From: Lunatimonas lonarensis
Lineage (GTDB): Bacteria > Bacteroidota > Bacteroidia > Cytophagales > Cyclobacteriaceae
Assembly (NCBI RefSeq): GCF_000390185.1
Contig: NZ_AQHR01000011.1
Location: 1 to 42,514 of the forward strand
Direction: 5' to 3'
Length of the DNA stretch: 42,514 nt
Below the pieces are notes generated by a model that was not told where the DNA came from, ran no database searches, and saw only the letters and a list, made by a program, of their open reading frames with translations. This document shows positions 35,047 to 42,514 of the stretch, one piece after another. The translations under genes and the position numbers were made by a program. Each line of letters opens with the position of its first letter. Position 1 is the first letter of the stretch.

Positions 35047-36867
35047 ATGCACACCTATTTTAGGCTACTTTCCTTCGCCAAACCGATTGAGAAATACGCC
35101 ATCCCCTATTTGATCATGACCCTCTTGGCGGTGGTGTTCAATACGCTAAACCTTGCCCTGCTGGCACCGCTGCTCAATACCCTATTCAAAGAGGGGGGGA
35201 ATGTAGCGGTCGAAAAACCGACGTCCCTGACGGATATCATGGGTCAGTTCGACTATTACACCTATTCTATCCACCACGAGTTCGGATCCTTTCGAGCCCT
35301 TCAGGTGGTCTGCCTGGTGATCGTGCTTTCGGTATTCCTGAGTAATTTCTTCCGGTACTTTTCACAGCGGGTGATGGAAAATCTCCGTATACACACCCTG
35401 CTCAACCTCCGAAAACGGGTGTTTGACAATGTCATGGACCTACAGGTGGAGTACTTCAACAATCAGCGAAAGGGAAATATCATCTCCAAGATTTCCTCCG
35501 ATGTGCAGGTGGTACAGTTCAGCGTGACCAGCACCTTGCAGGTACTGTTCAAGGAACCTCTTCAGCTGCTTGCCTACCTCTTTATCCTTTTTGCCATCTC
35601 TATGAAGCTGACCCTCTTCGCCATGCTGGTGATACCGGTGTCGGGATTTATCATCTCCCGGATCGTCAAACGGCTGAAGGAACAAGCGACAGATGCACAG
35701 CAGCGTTACGGCATGATGATCAGCCTGCTGGACGAAGCTCTTTCCGGCATCAAGATCATCAAAGCGTTCAATGCTACCAGTCGGATCAAGGAGAAATTTC
35801 ACAGCGAAAACGTAGCCTATTCCAACTTGGGACGAAAAATGGCCTACCGACAGCAACTGGCCTCGCCTGTTTCCGAAACACTGGGTGTGACCATGGTGGC
35901 CATCATCGTGCTCTACGGTGGTTCCCTGGTAATGACCAATCAATCTGAGCTTTCCGCAGCGGAATTTATCACCTATATCGCTATTTTTTCCCAGATCATG
36001 CGGCCGGCGAAAGCCATCACCGAATCCTTCAGCACCATCCACTCGGGTATTGCCGCCGGGGAGCGCGTACTGCAACTGATCGACGAAAAACCGACCATCA
36101 ACGACGATACCGAGGCGGTTATCCTGGAAAGGTTTACCAAAAACATCCAATTACAGGGCGTTGGGTTTCATTATGGCGACAAAGCTATCTTAAAGGACAT
36201 CAACCTGACGGTACCCAAAGGGAAAACCGTGGCCTTGGTGGGGCCATCTGGAGGGGGAAAATCCACCCTTATGGACCTGATTCCCCGTTTCTTGGAAGTC
36301 ACAGAAGGCGTCATCACGATTGATGACATACCCATCAGGAAAATAAATACCCACTCCCTCCGCTCCCACATTGGCATCGTCAACCAGGAATCCATCCTGT
36401 TCAACGACAGCATCCGCAATAACATCGCCTTTGGTAAACCGGATGCGAGTATAGAGGATATCATCCACGCAGCCAAAATCGCCAATGCACACGAGTTTGT
36501 GACCAAAACACCCAACGGATACGACACCAACATGGGCGATCGGGGTGTCAAATTATCGGGAGGACAGAAACAACGGATTTGTATTGCGAGGGCAGTACTT
36601 CAGAATCCCTCCATTCTCCTGCTGGACGAAGCCACCTCCGCACTGGATACTGCCTCCGAAAAGCTAGTGCAGGAAGCCCTGAACAACCTCATGCAAAACC
36701 GAACCTCGCTGGTGATTGCGCACCGGCTTTCTACCATCCAAAATGCTGACTGGATCGTGGTTTTGGATGAGGGAAAGATCGTTGAGGAAGGCACTCATGC
36801 AGAGCTGTTGTTCAAAGAGGGCCTCTACGCCCGGTTGATCGATATGCAGCAATTTGCCCAGTCATGA
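35047..36867 (+). CDS. MsbA-like ABC exporter
   Basis: A 606-residue half transporter with six N-terminal membrane segments (about 15-340) and a C-terminal ATPase: Walker A GPSGGGKST (399-407), signature LSGGQ (503-507), Walker B ILLLDE (523-528) and the switch His in AHRLST. It resembles MsbA and other lipid or glycolipid flippases; here the placement between two glycosyltransferases points to export of a lipid-linked glycan, an inference. Its stop overlaps the next gene by the sequence ATGA (36864-36867). Confidence 0.92.
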   Translation: MHTYFRLLSFAKPIEKYAIPYLIMTLLAVVFNTLNLALLAPLLNTLFKEGGNVAVEKPTSLTDIMGQFDYYTYSIHHEFGSFRALQVVCLVIVLSVFLSNFFRYFSQRVMENLRIHTLLNLRKRVFDNVMDLQVEYFNNQRKGNIISKISSDVQVVQFSVTSTLQVLFKEPLQLLAYLFILFAISMKLTLFAMLVIPVSGFIISRIVKRLKEQATDAQQRYGMMISLLDEALSGIKIIKAFNATSRIKEKFHSENVAYSNLGRKMAYRQQLASPVSETLGVTMVAIIVLYGGSLVMTNQSELSAAEFITYIAIFSQIMRPAKAITESFSTIHSGIAAGERVLQLIDEKPTINDDTEAVILERFTKNIQLQGVGFHYGDKAILKDINLTVPKGKTVALVGPSGGGKSTLMDLIPRFLEVTEGVITIDDIPIRKINTHSLRSHIGIVNQESILFNDSIRNNIAFGKPDASIEDIIHAAKIANAHEFVTKTPNGYDTNMGDRGVKLSGGQKQRICIARAVLQNPSILLLDEATSALDTASEKLVQEALNNLMQNRTSLVIAHRLSTIQNADWIVVLDEGKIVEEGTHAELLFKEGLYARLIDMQQFAQS

Positions 36868-37808
36868 GCGAGCAAGCCCCGCTGGTTTCCATAGCGATCT
36901 GCACCTACAACGGGGAAAAGTACCTCGCAGAACAGTTGGATTCCCTGCTTCGACAAACGTATTCGCCGTTGGAAATTGTGCTAGTTGATGACCGATCCAC
37001 CGATGGCACCTGGGCGTTGGCCAAACACTATGCGGCTCGATTCCCACAGCTTCGGGTGCTTCAAAACACAGAAAACCTAGGGTATCAAAAAAACTTTGAG
37101 AAGGCATTGGCCCTTTGCCGAGGCACCTACGTTTGCGCTTCCGACCAAGACGATATCTGGGCTCCCACCAAGGTGGAAAAGCTGGTCTCCAACATAGGGG
37201 ACAACCTGCTGATCTATCACGACTCCGAGTTTGTCGATGCGGACGGACAAAGCCTGGGAAGGTACATGTCGGACGAGTTTACCATGATCGCAGGTTCCAA
37301 TCCGTATGCCTTTTTGTTTTTCAACTGCGTGTCGGGACATGCCCTGATGGTGCGGAAATCACTGCTGGAAACGGTTTCCCCATTTCCCTCGCTCGGAATG
37401 TATGACCACTACCTAGCCTTTATGGCCAGCACACAAGGGCATATTGCCTATCTTCCGGAAACTTTGGTCAAGCACCGACGCCACTCAGCGAATGCCACGG
37501 ACGTCTTGGGATCCCGAAAACCAGCAAGCCGGTACAAAATAACGCAAACCCGGATGATGCGGGAAAACGAGTGGCTACGCCTTTGTGCCCAGATATCCAC
37601 CCACGAAGCCTCGCAGCTGGCCACCCAACTTTGGAAAGCAGCGAAAAACCGCACACACAACCTGGTAAACCCTGCGTTTGGATACTTGGTATGGAAGCAT
37701 CAGCACCGGCTGGTGCAGATACCCAAAAAGAAATCCTACCACGGATTTGGGTTCGTATTTCGGCAAATTTGGGGATTGAAAGCCAAGTCCCTCTTTAAGT
37801 TCTCCTGA
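36864..37808 (+). CDS. Glycosyltransferase family 2
   Basis: A 314-residue GT2 enzyme. N-terminal signatures are VSIAICTYNGEKYLAEQLDSLL and LVDDRSTDGTW, followed by the sugar-nucleotide binding CASDQDDIWAPTKVEKL and a GHALMVRKSLLE acceptor segment. This CTYNGEK/SDQDD form is typical of rhamnosyl- or related sugar-adding transferases, but specificity cannot be assigned. It starts within the stop of the ABC exporter (4-base overlap), so it is coupled to it. Its last 14 bases overlap tail to tail with the convergent glycosyltransferase gene. Confidence 0.9.
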   Translation: MSEQAPLVSIAICTYNGEKYLAEQLDSLLRQTYSPLEIVLVDDRSTDGTWALAKHYAARFPQLRVLQNTENLGYQKNFEKALALCRGTYVCASDQDDIWAPTKVEKLVSNIGDNLLIYHDSEFVDADGQSLGRYMSDEFTMIAGSNPYAFLFFNCVSGHALMVRKSLLETVSPFPSLGMYDHYLAFMASTQGHIAYLPETLVKHRRHSANATDVLGSRKPASRYKITQTRMMRENEWLRLCAQISTHEASQLATQLWKAAKNRTHNLVNPAFGYLVWKHQHRLVQIPKKKSYHGFGFVFRQIWGLKAKSLFKFS

Positions 37809-38682
37809 ACAAACCCAAGTAGCCCTTTGCATAGCTATAATACATCTTCAGGTAGGTCAGCTTATTCAATTGCATGAGCTCCCCCCTGTGCAATACCTTC
37901 CAGGCAAGACCATAGGCACCGTTTTCCTTCAGAATCCGAATGATGTGGCGGTAGGTTCGTTTTTCGCAATTGATGCGCTCTCGCTTGGTAATGGGCATTA
38001 CGCTTTTCGGCAGCTTATGGGCCCACTTTTTGTGAACCTTCCAGGAATTGGCTACCCAGTCAGCATCCAGACTGCCCTCCGAAAAATGCTCCAAACGGAT
38101 ATCCAATATCACCGCAACCTGGTATTTCTCCCCAATTGCCAGCGAAATATCGATGTCGTACCCGTGGAACCCCCGCAGCACCTGTTCGTCAAAGGGTATC
38201 TCAAGGATTACGGATTTGCGGGCGGCCAAAAACACCCCATCCACAACCACTACCTGTGCCAGTGATTCCCCTTCTGAATTGAAGTATTGATGGATGGGAT
38301 CGCGCTGATCCCGTTTGAAATGCTGCACCAAATTGATTTTTACAAACCGCTCCCGCAAGCCCTCGGCACCCCATCCAGACATGATTTTTGGCTTGTGCGC
38401 TGCTCCGGCAATTCCCACCAGGCCAATTTCCGGCCTGCGCAATGCCTCCATCAGCTTGCCCCCCCAGTTTGGGGTGGCAAACTTCACGTCCTCGTGCACA
38501 AAGCAAAGGTAGTCATACTTGGATTTGGCCGCCGCCCGGTTATAGACTTCACATATCCCTTTGGGCTCAAAGCGGTTATCCACGGCCACAATCTCATAGG
38601 GGATTCCGACGGTCTTAGCGATATTCTCGCTTACCTGGCACAGCAAGTCCGGCTTTGCCGAACAAATAATAATACTCAACAT
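37795..38682 (-). CDS. Glycosyltransferase-like protein (Glyco_tranf_2_5 type)
   Basis: A 295-residue protein beginning MLSIIICSAKPDLLCQ, with EIVAVDNRFEPKGICEVYNRAAA and the acidic FVHEDVKF in place of the usual DxD; this is the pattern of the GT2-like subgroup 5. Later GYDIDISLAIGEKYQV corresponds to the GT2 acceptor-site acidic pair. The C-terminus is basic. It converges on the previous glycosyltransferase and the two coding regions share 14 bases, an arrangement with no room for a terminator between them. Confidence 0.82.
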   Translation of the reverse strand: MLSIIICSAKPDLLCQVSENIAKTVGIPYEIVAVDNRFEPKGICEVYNRAAAKSKYDYLCFVHEDVKFATPNWGGKLMEALRRPEIGLVGIAGAAHKPKIMSGWGAEGLRERFVKINLVQHFKRDQRDPIHQYFNSEGESLAQVVVVDGVFLAARKSVILEIPFDEQVLRGFHGYDIDISLAIGEKYQVAVILDIRLEHFSEGSLDADWVANSWKVHKKWAHKLPKSVMPITKRERINCEKRTYRHIIRILKENGAYGLAWKVLHRGELMQLNKLTYLKMYYSYAKGYLGLFRRT

Positions 38683-38777
38683 GAAAAAAGGCAGTTAGTA
38701 CAGTTGGCTTTTTAGTCAGGACGCAACAGCGTTACTTCCTGTCTCAAAGAAGGCAAAAAATATTCCAAAAACTTCGC

Positions 38778-38924
38778 TTATATGCGACCTCTTCCCACCA
38801 TCCAAGCACAGAACCAAAAAGTGGCCGCAGAAACAAGGTAAGCGTAATAACCACTTAGAAAAAACAGGATCAGGGATATCAACCCCACCACAGCCATAAT
38901 ACCAACGTAAACGGAAAAAGCCAT
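38778..38924 (-). CDS. Very small two-segment membrane protein (48 aa)
   Basis: Short ORF found by reading the gap by eye. It reads MAFSVYVGIMAVVGLISLIL, then a short turn with SGYY, a second hydrophobic segment with AATFWFCAW, and ends MVGRGRI. The two helices and the basic C-terminal tail resemble a small membrane peptide; no family is recognised. It lies directly behind promoter site C, about 85 bases downstream. It is the third short gene carrying the same promoter arrangement, which raises my confidence that it is real. Confidence 0.55.
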   Translation of the reverse strand: MAFSVYVGIMAVVGLISLILFFLSGYYAYLVSAATFWFCAWMVGRGRI

Positions 38925-39009
38925 TACTTAACGTAAATTACTCCGAAAATTACACCCAAAATCAAGGAAGGAAACCACTGAACAAATTCTTCCCCTCCAG
39001 TTTTAACTC

Positions 39010-39053
39010 CAAATATCGATGGTTTCACTGAAAAAAAATTTCAGTGAAACCAT
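39010..39053 (-). promoter_or_regulatory. Palindrome-plus-minus-7 promoter, site C
   Basis: A perfect inverted repeat with 15-base arms (39019-39033 and 39039-39053) and an A5 loop contains the 21-base motif at 39026-39046 (CACTGAAA and TTTCAGTG arms). On the minus strand, 8 bases past that motif, comes GATATTTG (39017-39010), one base from TAnnTTTG. It lies upstream of the 48-aa gene. Without a T tail on either side it is a poor terminator for the gene ending at 39070. Confidence 0.5.
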
Positions 39054-39069
39054 TTTCTTAAGGGACTAA

Positions 39070-40791
39070 CTACCTAATCAGAAGCCTTTCCCGAAAGGGT
39101 GTCGTACCGGTCAGGTAGACCGTGGGCGAACCCGTACGGGGCAGTCCGCCGCGAATGTCCACCCACTGATGGGTATGGTGTCCGGGGCCGAAGACGATGG
39201 TATCGGCACCGGCCTTGTACTCACCCATTCCGCTTTTCAGGAAATAAACATCCGGCAGTGAATCGTGCGCCTCCACGCCGCTGAACGTACCGCCCGGGCG
39301 GAAAATAAATTCCAGCGCAAAAGGTACATGGTCTGTCCCTCCGATACTTACGTCCAGTGCAAATCCTCCTTCTACCTCACTGACTACCACTTCGGCTTCG
39401 TATTGCTGAACCTCCGATTGGGGGCGCAGTGCCCGGGGCATCTTTTCCCAGTCTCCGTCGTCAGGTAAATGCTCCACGGGAAGCGGCTGATAATAAGGCC
39501 CCTTCAATTTGCTCGACAGAATGAATTTCCCGTCTATGTAATCAATCGATTCACTTATAAATTGGCCTTTGCCAAAAAACGCGCTGGCAAATCGAATGCC
39601 TTGAAGGACCGCCTCTTTCTTGTGAAAATTGAAAAAGGAAGCAGATCCCCCCAATATAGAAGCATCGTAATTCCCCCTCCGCACACGCCCCAGTCGGGAA
39701 TGGGGAAACAGTTTTGAATAAGACACCGGCAAGGGTGCTGGCCCGGGAAGTTCCTGCCAAAGGGAAGGATCTTCCAGAAAATAATGGAGAAACCCGGTTA
39801 CCTTTGAAAACGCCGTTTGCTCGATCAACCTACAGGCCGCGGCAAATTGTGGGTTCTGATCTTTGATCGCCAGGTATCGGTACGGATAGTAGTAGTTTTC
39901 CAAAAACCCGATGATGGAATTGTCCTGTCTTCCGGATGCCTCGGTAACGATCTCCCCATTTGGGTGGATATAGTAGAAGGTCATTTCCAGGTTTTTCCTA
40001 ACATACTCCAACAATTCGGGCCTATCGAATCCCCTCGCTGTACTGATCAGCACTCGGTTGCTGAGCGATGAATAGATATAGCTGCTCCGCTCGTTGTATT
40101 GACCATCCGAGTCCAGATCGATGCGCTCGGCCAGCCACTCTTCCGCGCGGGTGCGGTACCCTTGGTCGGGGGATATCATATACAGCTCTGCCAAAGCCGA
40201 GCATACCACCCAGCGGTGGTTTGGTGTGTGTATACCCCCAACCTTTAGTGCCTCACCGGCACGCTCCAAAAACGTCCAAAGTGGCTTGGTAATCTGTTCC
40301 TTGTTCGGGATTTGGCTTTCTTTCAACAAACGATAACCAGGTGCCATCCACTTGACGATAAATCCGGTATCGGGCGTAGAGTGAAAGTTTGTGGTCACCA
40401 AATCGATGGTACCATCCGCATGCTGCAACTCCAGCAGCACCCCTACGGCCGCACCGACAACTTCAATCAGGTGTTGGTCCCCAAAATAGGCCGACGGCTC
40501 GCTTATTAATGCGTTTAGCGCGGTCTTTATAAGCGAAGTAACCGAGTGGGCATTCACCATGCCCACTCCGTCCACCACCGAGCCAAACTTGGGTGATGTT
40601 GGATCGGACTCCGTTCGCTCCAAAATGGATTTCAGGCTTTGATCGTTTTGCCTGACCAGTTGCACTATCCATTCGGGCATATTGGGATAATCTAGCTGCC
40701 CCTCGGGCGATCCATTGCCGAACCATGCAGGCATAAAAGGGGCCATTACAGCCACCTTGGTGTTATTTATCAAAAACGCTCTTCGATTCAT
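39070..40791 (-). CDS. Heparinase II/III-like protein with a Tat-type signal
   Basis: A 573-residue exported protein. The N-terminus MNRRAFLINN followed by a hydrophobic stretch is a Tat-type signal. The first part is an all-alpha repeat region with GGIHTPNHRWVVCSALAELY and DGQYNERSSYIYSS, as in (alpha/alpha)6-barrel uronic acid lyases; the C-terminal part is beta-rich, ending GPGHHTHQWVDIRGG. I read it as a distant heparinase-type lyase; catalysis is not proved. The ATG at 40791 was chosen over an in-frame ATG at 40890 because the twin Arg then lies at residues 3-4. It follows the SelA-like gene after 154 bases, downstream of a sulfatase. Confidence 0.72.
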   Translation of the reverse strand: MNRRAFLINNTKVAVMAPFMPAWFGNGSPEGQLDYPNMPEWIVQLVRQNDQSLKSILERTESDPTSPKFGSVVDGVGMVNAHSVTSLIKTALNALISEPSAYFGDQHLIEVVGAAVGVLLELQHADGTIDLVTTNFHSTPDTGFIVKWMAPGYRLLKESQIPNKEQITKPLWTFLERAGEALKVGGIHTPNHRWVVCSALAELYMISPDQGYRTRAEEWLAERIDLDSDGQYNERSSYIYSSLSNRVLISTARGFDRPELLEYVRKNLEMTFYYIHPNGEIVTEASGRQDNSIIGFLENYYYPYRYLAIKDQNPQFAAACRLIEQTAFSKVTGFLHYFLEDPSLWQELPGPAPLPVSYSKLFPHSRLGRVRRGNYDASILGGSASFFNFHKKEAVLQGIRFASAFFGKGQFISESIDYIDGKFILSSKLKGPYYQPLPVEHLPDDGDWEKMPRALRPQSEVQQYEAEVVVSEVEGGFALDVSIGGTDHVPFALEFIFRPGGTFSGVEAHDSLPDVYFLKSGMGEYKAGADTIVFGPGHHTHQWVDIRGGLPRTGSPTVYLTGTTPFRERLLIR

Positions 40792-40945
40792 TGGTTTAGT
40801 TTTGGCTTCAATAGACAGACCCCTAGGTAAGGAATTACCGAGGTTTTCCAAAAAAAGTAATCCATCAACAAGCAGAAATGCCCATAGCATGGCAGCCCAT
40901 AGCAGGAAATGTAACCTCCGCCTCTACCTTCTCCCTCCTAAAAGG

Positions 40946-42175
40946 TTAGGATACGGCAGCAAGCAGTTCTTCTCCTAGTCGCTTGGCCACTACCTTTTCT
41001 TCACCCTGATTGAGGGTAAAAACCGCTACCCGTATATAATCTTCCCCTTCCCAGGATATTGTTTCGATGGAAGGTGATCCTTTTCGCAATTTTTCACCCA
41101 ATTGGGCACCGGTCAGTGCGACCTTGCTCTTATCCCACGAGACCTTTAACGTTGGGTTTTCATTGGCAATTTCAGGAACAAAAGTTTCAGACCTGAAACC
41201 TGGTACCCCCGAGATCTCACCTGCTATAAAAGCCACTTTTCGCTCCCATTCCTTCCAATACGCCTCATGGTCCCGGTTGATAAACGTCTCCAAAGCCACC
41301 AACATGCCGATGATTTCTTCCTTGTTTACCTTGTTGCCCCGACCGATGTTTCCGCCCCTCGGTGGCGCATTGAGTCTTGCTGCGGCTATCAGGTCCTTTT
41401 TTCCCATCAAGATCCCGGCACTTTGGGGGCCGCATAGGGCCTTTCCACCCGAAATGGCTACGAGATCAAAGCCCATATCATTGTATTTCCATAGGTTCTC
41501 CACGGGCGGCACATCCGCGGCAATGTCATTCATGGTGGGGATTCCATGCTTCCGGGCAATGGCTATCCACTCCTCGTGCTTGATTTGCCCTACCGGGGTT
41601 TCCCGGTTGAGGTACCACATCATGGCGGTGTTTTCGTTGATCGCCGCATCCAACTCCTCTCGGGTTTCAATCAGGATGAGTTTGGCGCCGGTATTCGTCA
41701 GGGCATGGTGGTATCCGTTGGCGTGGGATTTTTGAAGAATAATTTCAGACTTCATCCCAGTGCCCGCTAAAAACGGCAATTGTGCTATCTTTTTGGTATC
41801 TGTACCCGTAAGCACACCGGCGGTTCCCAATACCAATGCCGACCAACAGCCCGCAGTGACCATCGCTGCTTCGGCGTGGCAAAGTTCGGCAATTCTGGCA
41901 CCAACTGCATCCTGTAGGTCGTCCAACATAACATAATGTCTTGAAGCTTCTTGGATGGCTCCCATCACTTCCGGAGGCATCAGCGAGGCCGTCATGGAGG
42001 TGTAATTTCCCGCGGCGTTGATAAAGGTGCGGAGTCCCATTTCTTGTATGACATTCCTGGCCGGCAGGGCCTCTGCTGACATGGCAGATTTACCGAACGC
42101 CCAATGGGTACCAAACAATCCGCCCATCAATGGCAGGGCAGAAAGCCGTTTTAAGAGATTTCTTCTAGTGATCAT
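40946..42175 (-). CDS. SelA-like PLP-dependent enzyme with Tat signal
   Basis: A 409-residue fold-type I PLP enzyme of the SelA-like group, which includes D-glucosaminate-6-phosphate ammonia-lyases. The PLP Lys is most likely in AISGGKALCGPQSAG; AAGNYTSMTASLMPPEV at the front, DIAADVPPVENLW and NAPPRGGNIGRG fit the family. The first 30 residues, ITRRNLLKRLSALPLMGGLFG, form a strong Tat signal, so a pre-loaded PLP enzyme would be exported folded. An ammonia-lyase role on an amino sugar acid is inferred from relatives. It lies between a sulfatase end and the lyase-like gene on one strand. Confidence 0.8.
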   Translation of the reverse strand: MITRRNLLKRLSALPLMGGLFGTHWAFGKSAMSAEALPARNVIQEMGLRTFINAAGNYTSMTASLMPPEVMGAIQEASRHYVMLDDLQDAVGARIAELCHAEAAMVTAGCWSALVLGTAGVLTGTDTKKIAQLPFLAGTGMKSEIILQKSHANGYHHALTNTGAKLILIETREELDAAINENTAMMWYLNRETPVGQIKHEEWIAIARKHGIPTMNDIAADVPPVENLWKYNDMGFDLVAISGGKALCGPQSAGILMGKKDLIAAARLNAPPRGGNIGRGNKVNKEEIIGMLVALETFINRDHEAYWKEWERKVAFIAGEISGVPGFRSETFVPEIANENPTLKVSWDKSKVALTGAQLGEKLRKGSPSIETISWEGEDYIRVAVFTLNQGEEKVVAKRLGEELLAAVS

Positions 42176-42278
42176 AAATTCTTACAGATGCTAGCTATAC
42201 GTTGGGTTAAATCTACGAAAAAAAACGGCGGCATGTACACCAAAGATATCCGCTGGCAACCGCTCGTAACGGATAGTG

Positions 42279-42514
42279 TCAATCCTCTATCCATTCCAAC
42301 TGCTGCCAGACCGGCAGACCGTCGTTGGTAACTTCAGGTCCTGGCGTACTTCTGCCCTTTTTGATGAGTTCGGTCAACTCTCGCTTTAATTCGTTTGCCC
42401 GATTGGGCTCACTCGCTATTAGATTCTCCTGCTCGCCGGGATCCTCACCCAGGTGATACAACTGCATGGGAGGCAACCCGGTCAGCTCATTGGAACGCGG
42501 AGCGCTCCAGCCAC
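42279..42514 (-). CDS. Sulfatase, C-terminal fragment (cut by window edge)
   Basis: The frame is open to the window edge and ends ...PPMQLYHLGEDPGEQENLI, then a helical ELKRELTELIKKGRSTPGP and a final WIED. QLYxLxxDPGExxNL with a following GRSTPGP is the usual end of formylglycine sulfatases. The catalytic N-terminal part is outside the window. The gene is followed after 103 bases by the SelA-like gene on the same strand, consistent with one catabolic cluster for a sulfated glycan. Confidence 0.82.
   Translation of the reverse strand, partial: GWSAPRSNELTGLPPMQLYHLGEDPGEQENLIASEPNRANELKRELTELIKKGRSTPGPEVTNDGLPVWQQLEWIED

Noticed and set aside
35440-36150. A 236-codon open frame antisense to the MsbA-like exporter
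   Set aside because: The sense frame is a strong, fully motif-bearing protein; the antisense product is low-complexity shadow sequence.

Overview
The window reads as a chromosomal segment of a Bacteroidota bacterium, most likely a member of the Cytophagales close to Cyclobacteriaceae. The evidence is indirect. Shine-Dalgarno sequences are largely absent, several intergenic regions carry the Bacteroidota -7 element TAnnTTTG, and many gene families are typical of the phylum (a CpxP/Spy-like protein with an ECF sigma factor, a LolE-like permease, a DUF6913-like protein next to dapA, a NamZ/DUF1343 protein). No rRNA, tRNA, CRISPR array, phage or complete insertion sequence is visible. I give no genome-wide statistics because I could not run any.

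Layout. 1-2.7 kb: UDP-glucose dehydrogenase (minus) and an initiating sugar-phosphate transferase (plus), the start of an extracellular polysaccharide function. 2.7-8.2 kb: a leftward sulfate operon with an SLC13-type permease followed by cysC, cysD, cysN and cysQ; it makes PAPS and removes PAP. 8.4-21.9 kb: mostly rightward housekeeping genes: metallophosphoesterase, FAH-family enzyme, dolichol-phosphate-mannose-synthase-like transferase, a leftward LolE-like permease, NamZ-like muramidase and fmt, a sigma factor with two partner genes, xseA/xseB, an enlarged ligA, a DUF6913-like gene and dapA. 22-25.8 kb: a 64-aa membrane protein, an Nramp-like transporter lacking the canonical metal motif, a GbsR/MarR-type regulator, an acyl-carrier-like protein without its serine, and an Omp85-type beta-barrel. 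26.2-28.5 kb: an AT-rich leftward locus with a double-glycine-leader peptide gene, two tightly coupled integral membrane proteins and an ABC ATPase. 29-33.7 kb: YdeI-like protein, a GNAT/lipase/lipoprotein operon, an MGMT-like protein and a lipoprotein dipeptidase. 34-38.7 kb: an envelope glycan block (three glycosyltransferases and an MsbA-like exporter). 38.8-42.5 kb: a 48-aa membrane protein and the end of a leftward catabolic cluster (sulfatase fragment, Tat-signal SelA-like PLP enzyme, Tat-signal heparinase-like protein).

The most striking structure is not a protein. A 21-bp inverted repeat (CACTGAAA, A/T-rich centre, TTTCAGTG) occurs three times, at 21940, 28582 and 39026. Each copy lies 8-9 bases upstream of a -7-like element, and each points at a very short hydrophobic gene: the 64-aa membrane protein, the 71-aa double-glycine peptide and the 48-aa membrane protein. 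I infer a shared regulon of small membrane-active products. A second unusual point is a pair of dispersed intergenic repeats of about 100 bp, one of which supplies the last codons and the stop of a gene. The peptide/ABC locus also sits between two copies of a different 22-bp repeat.
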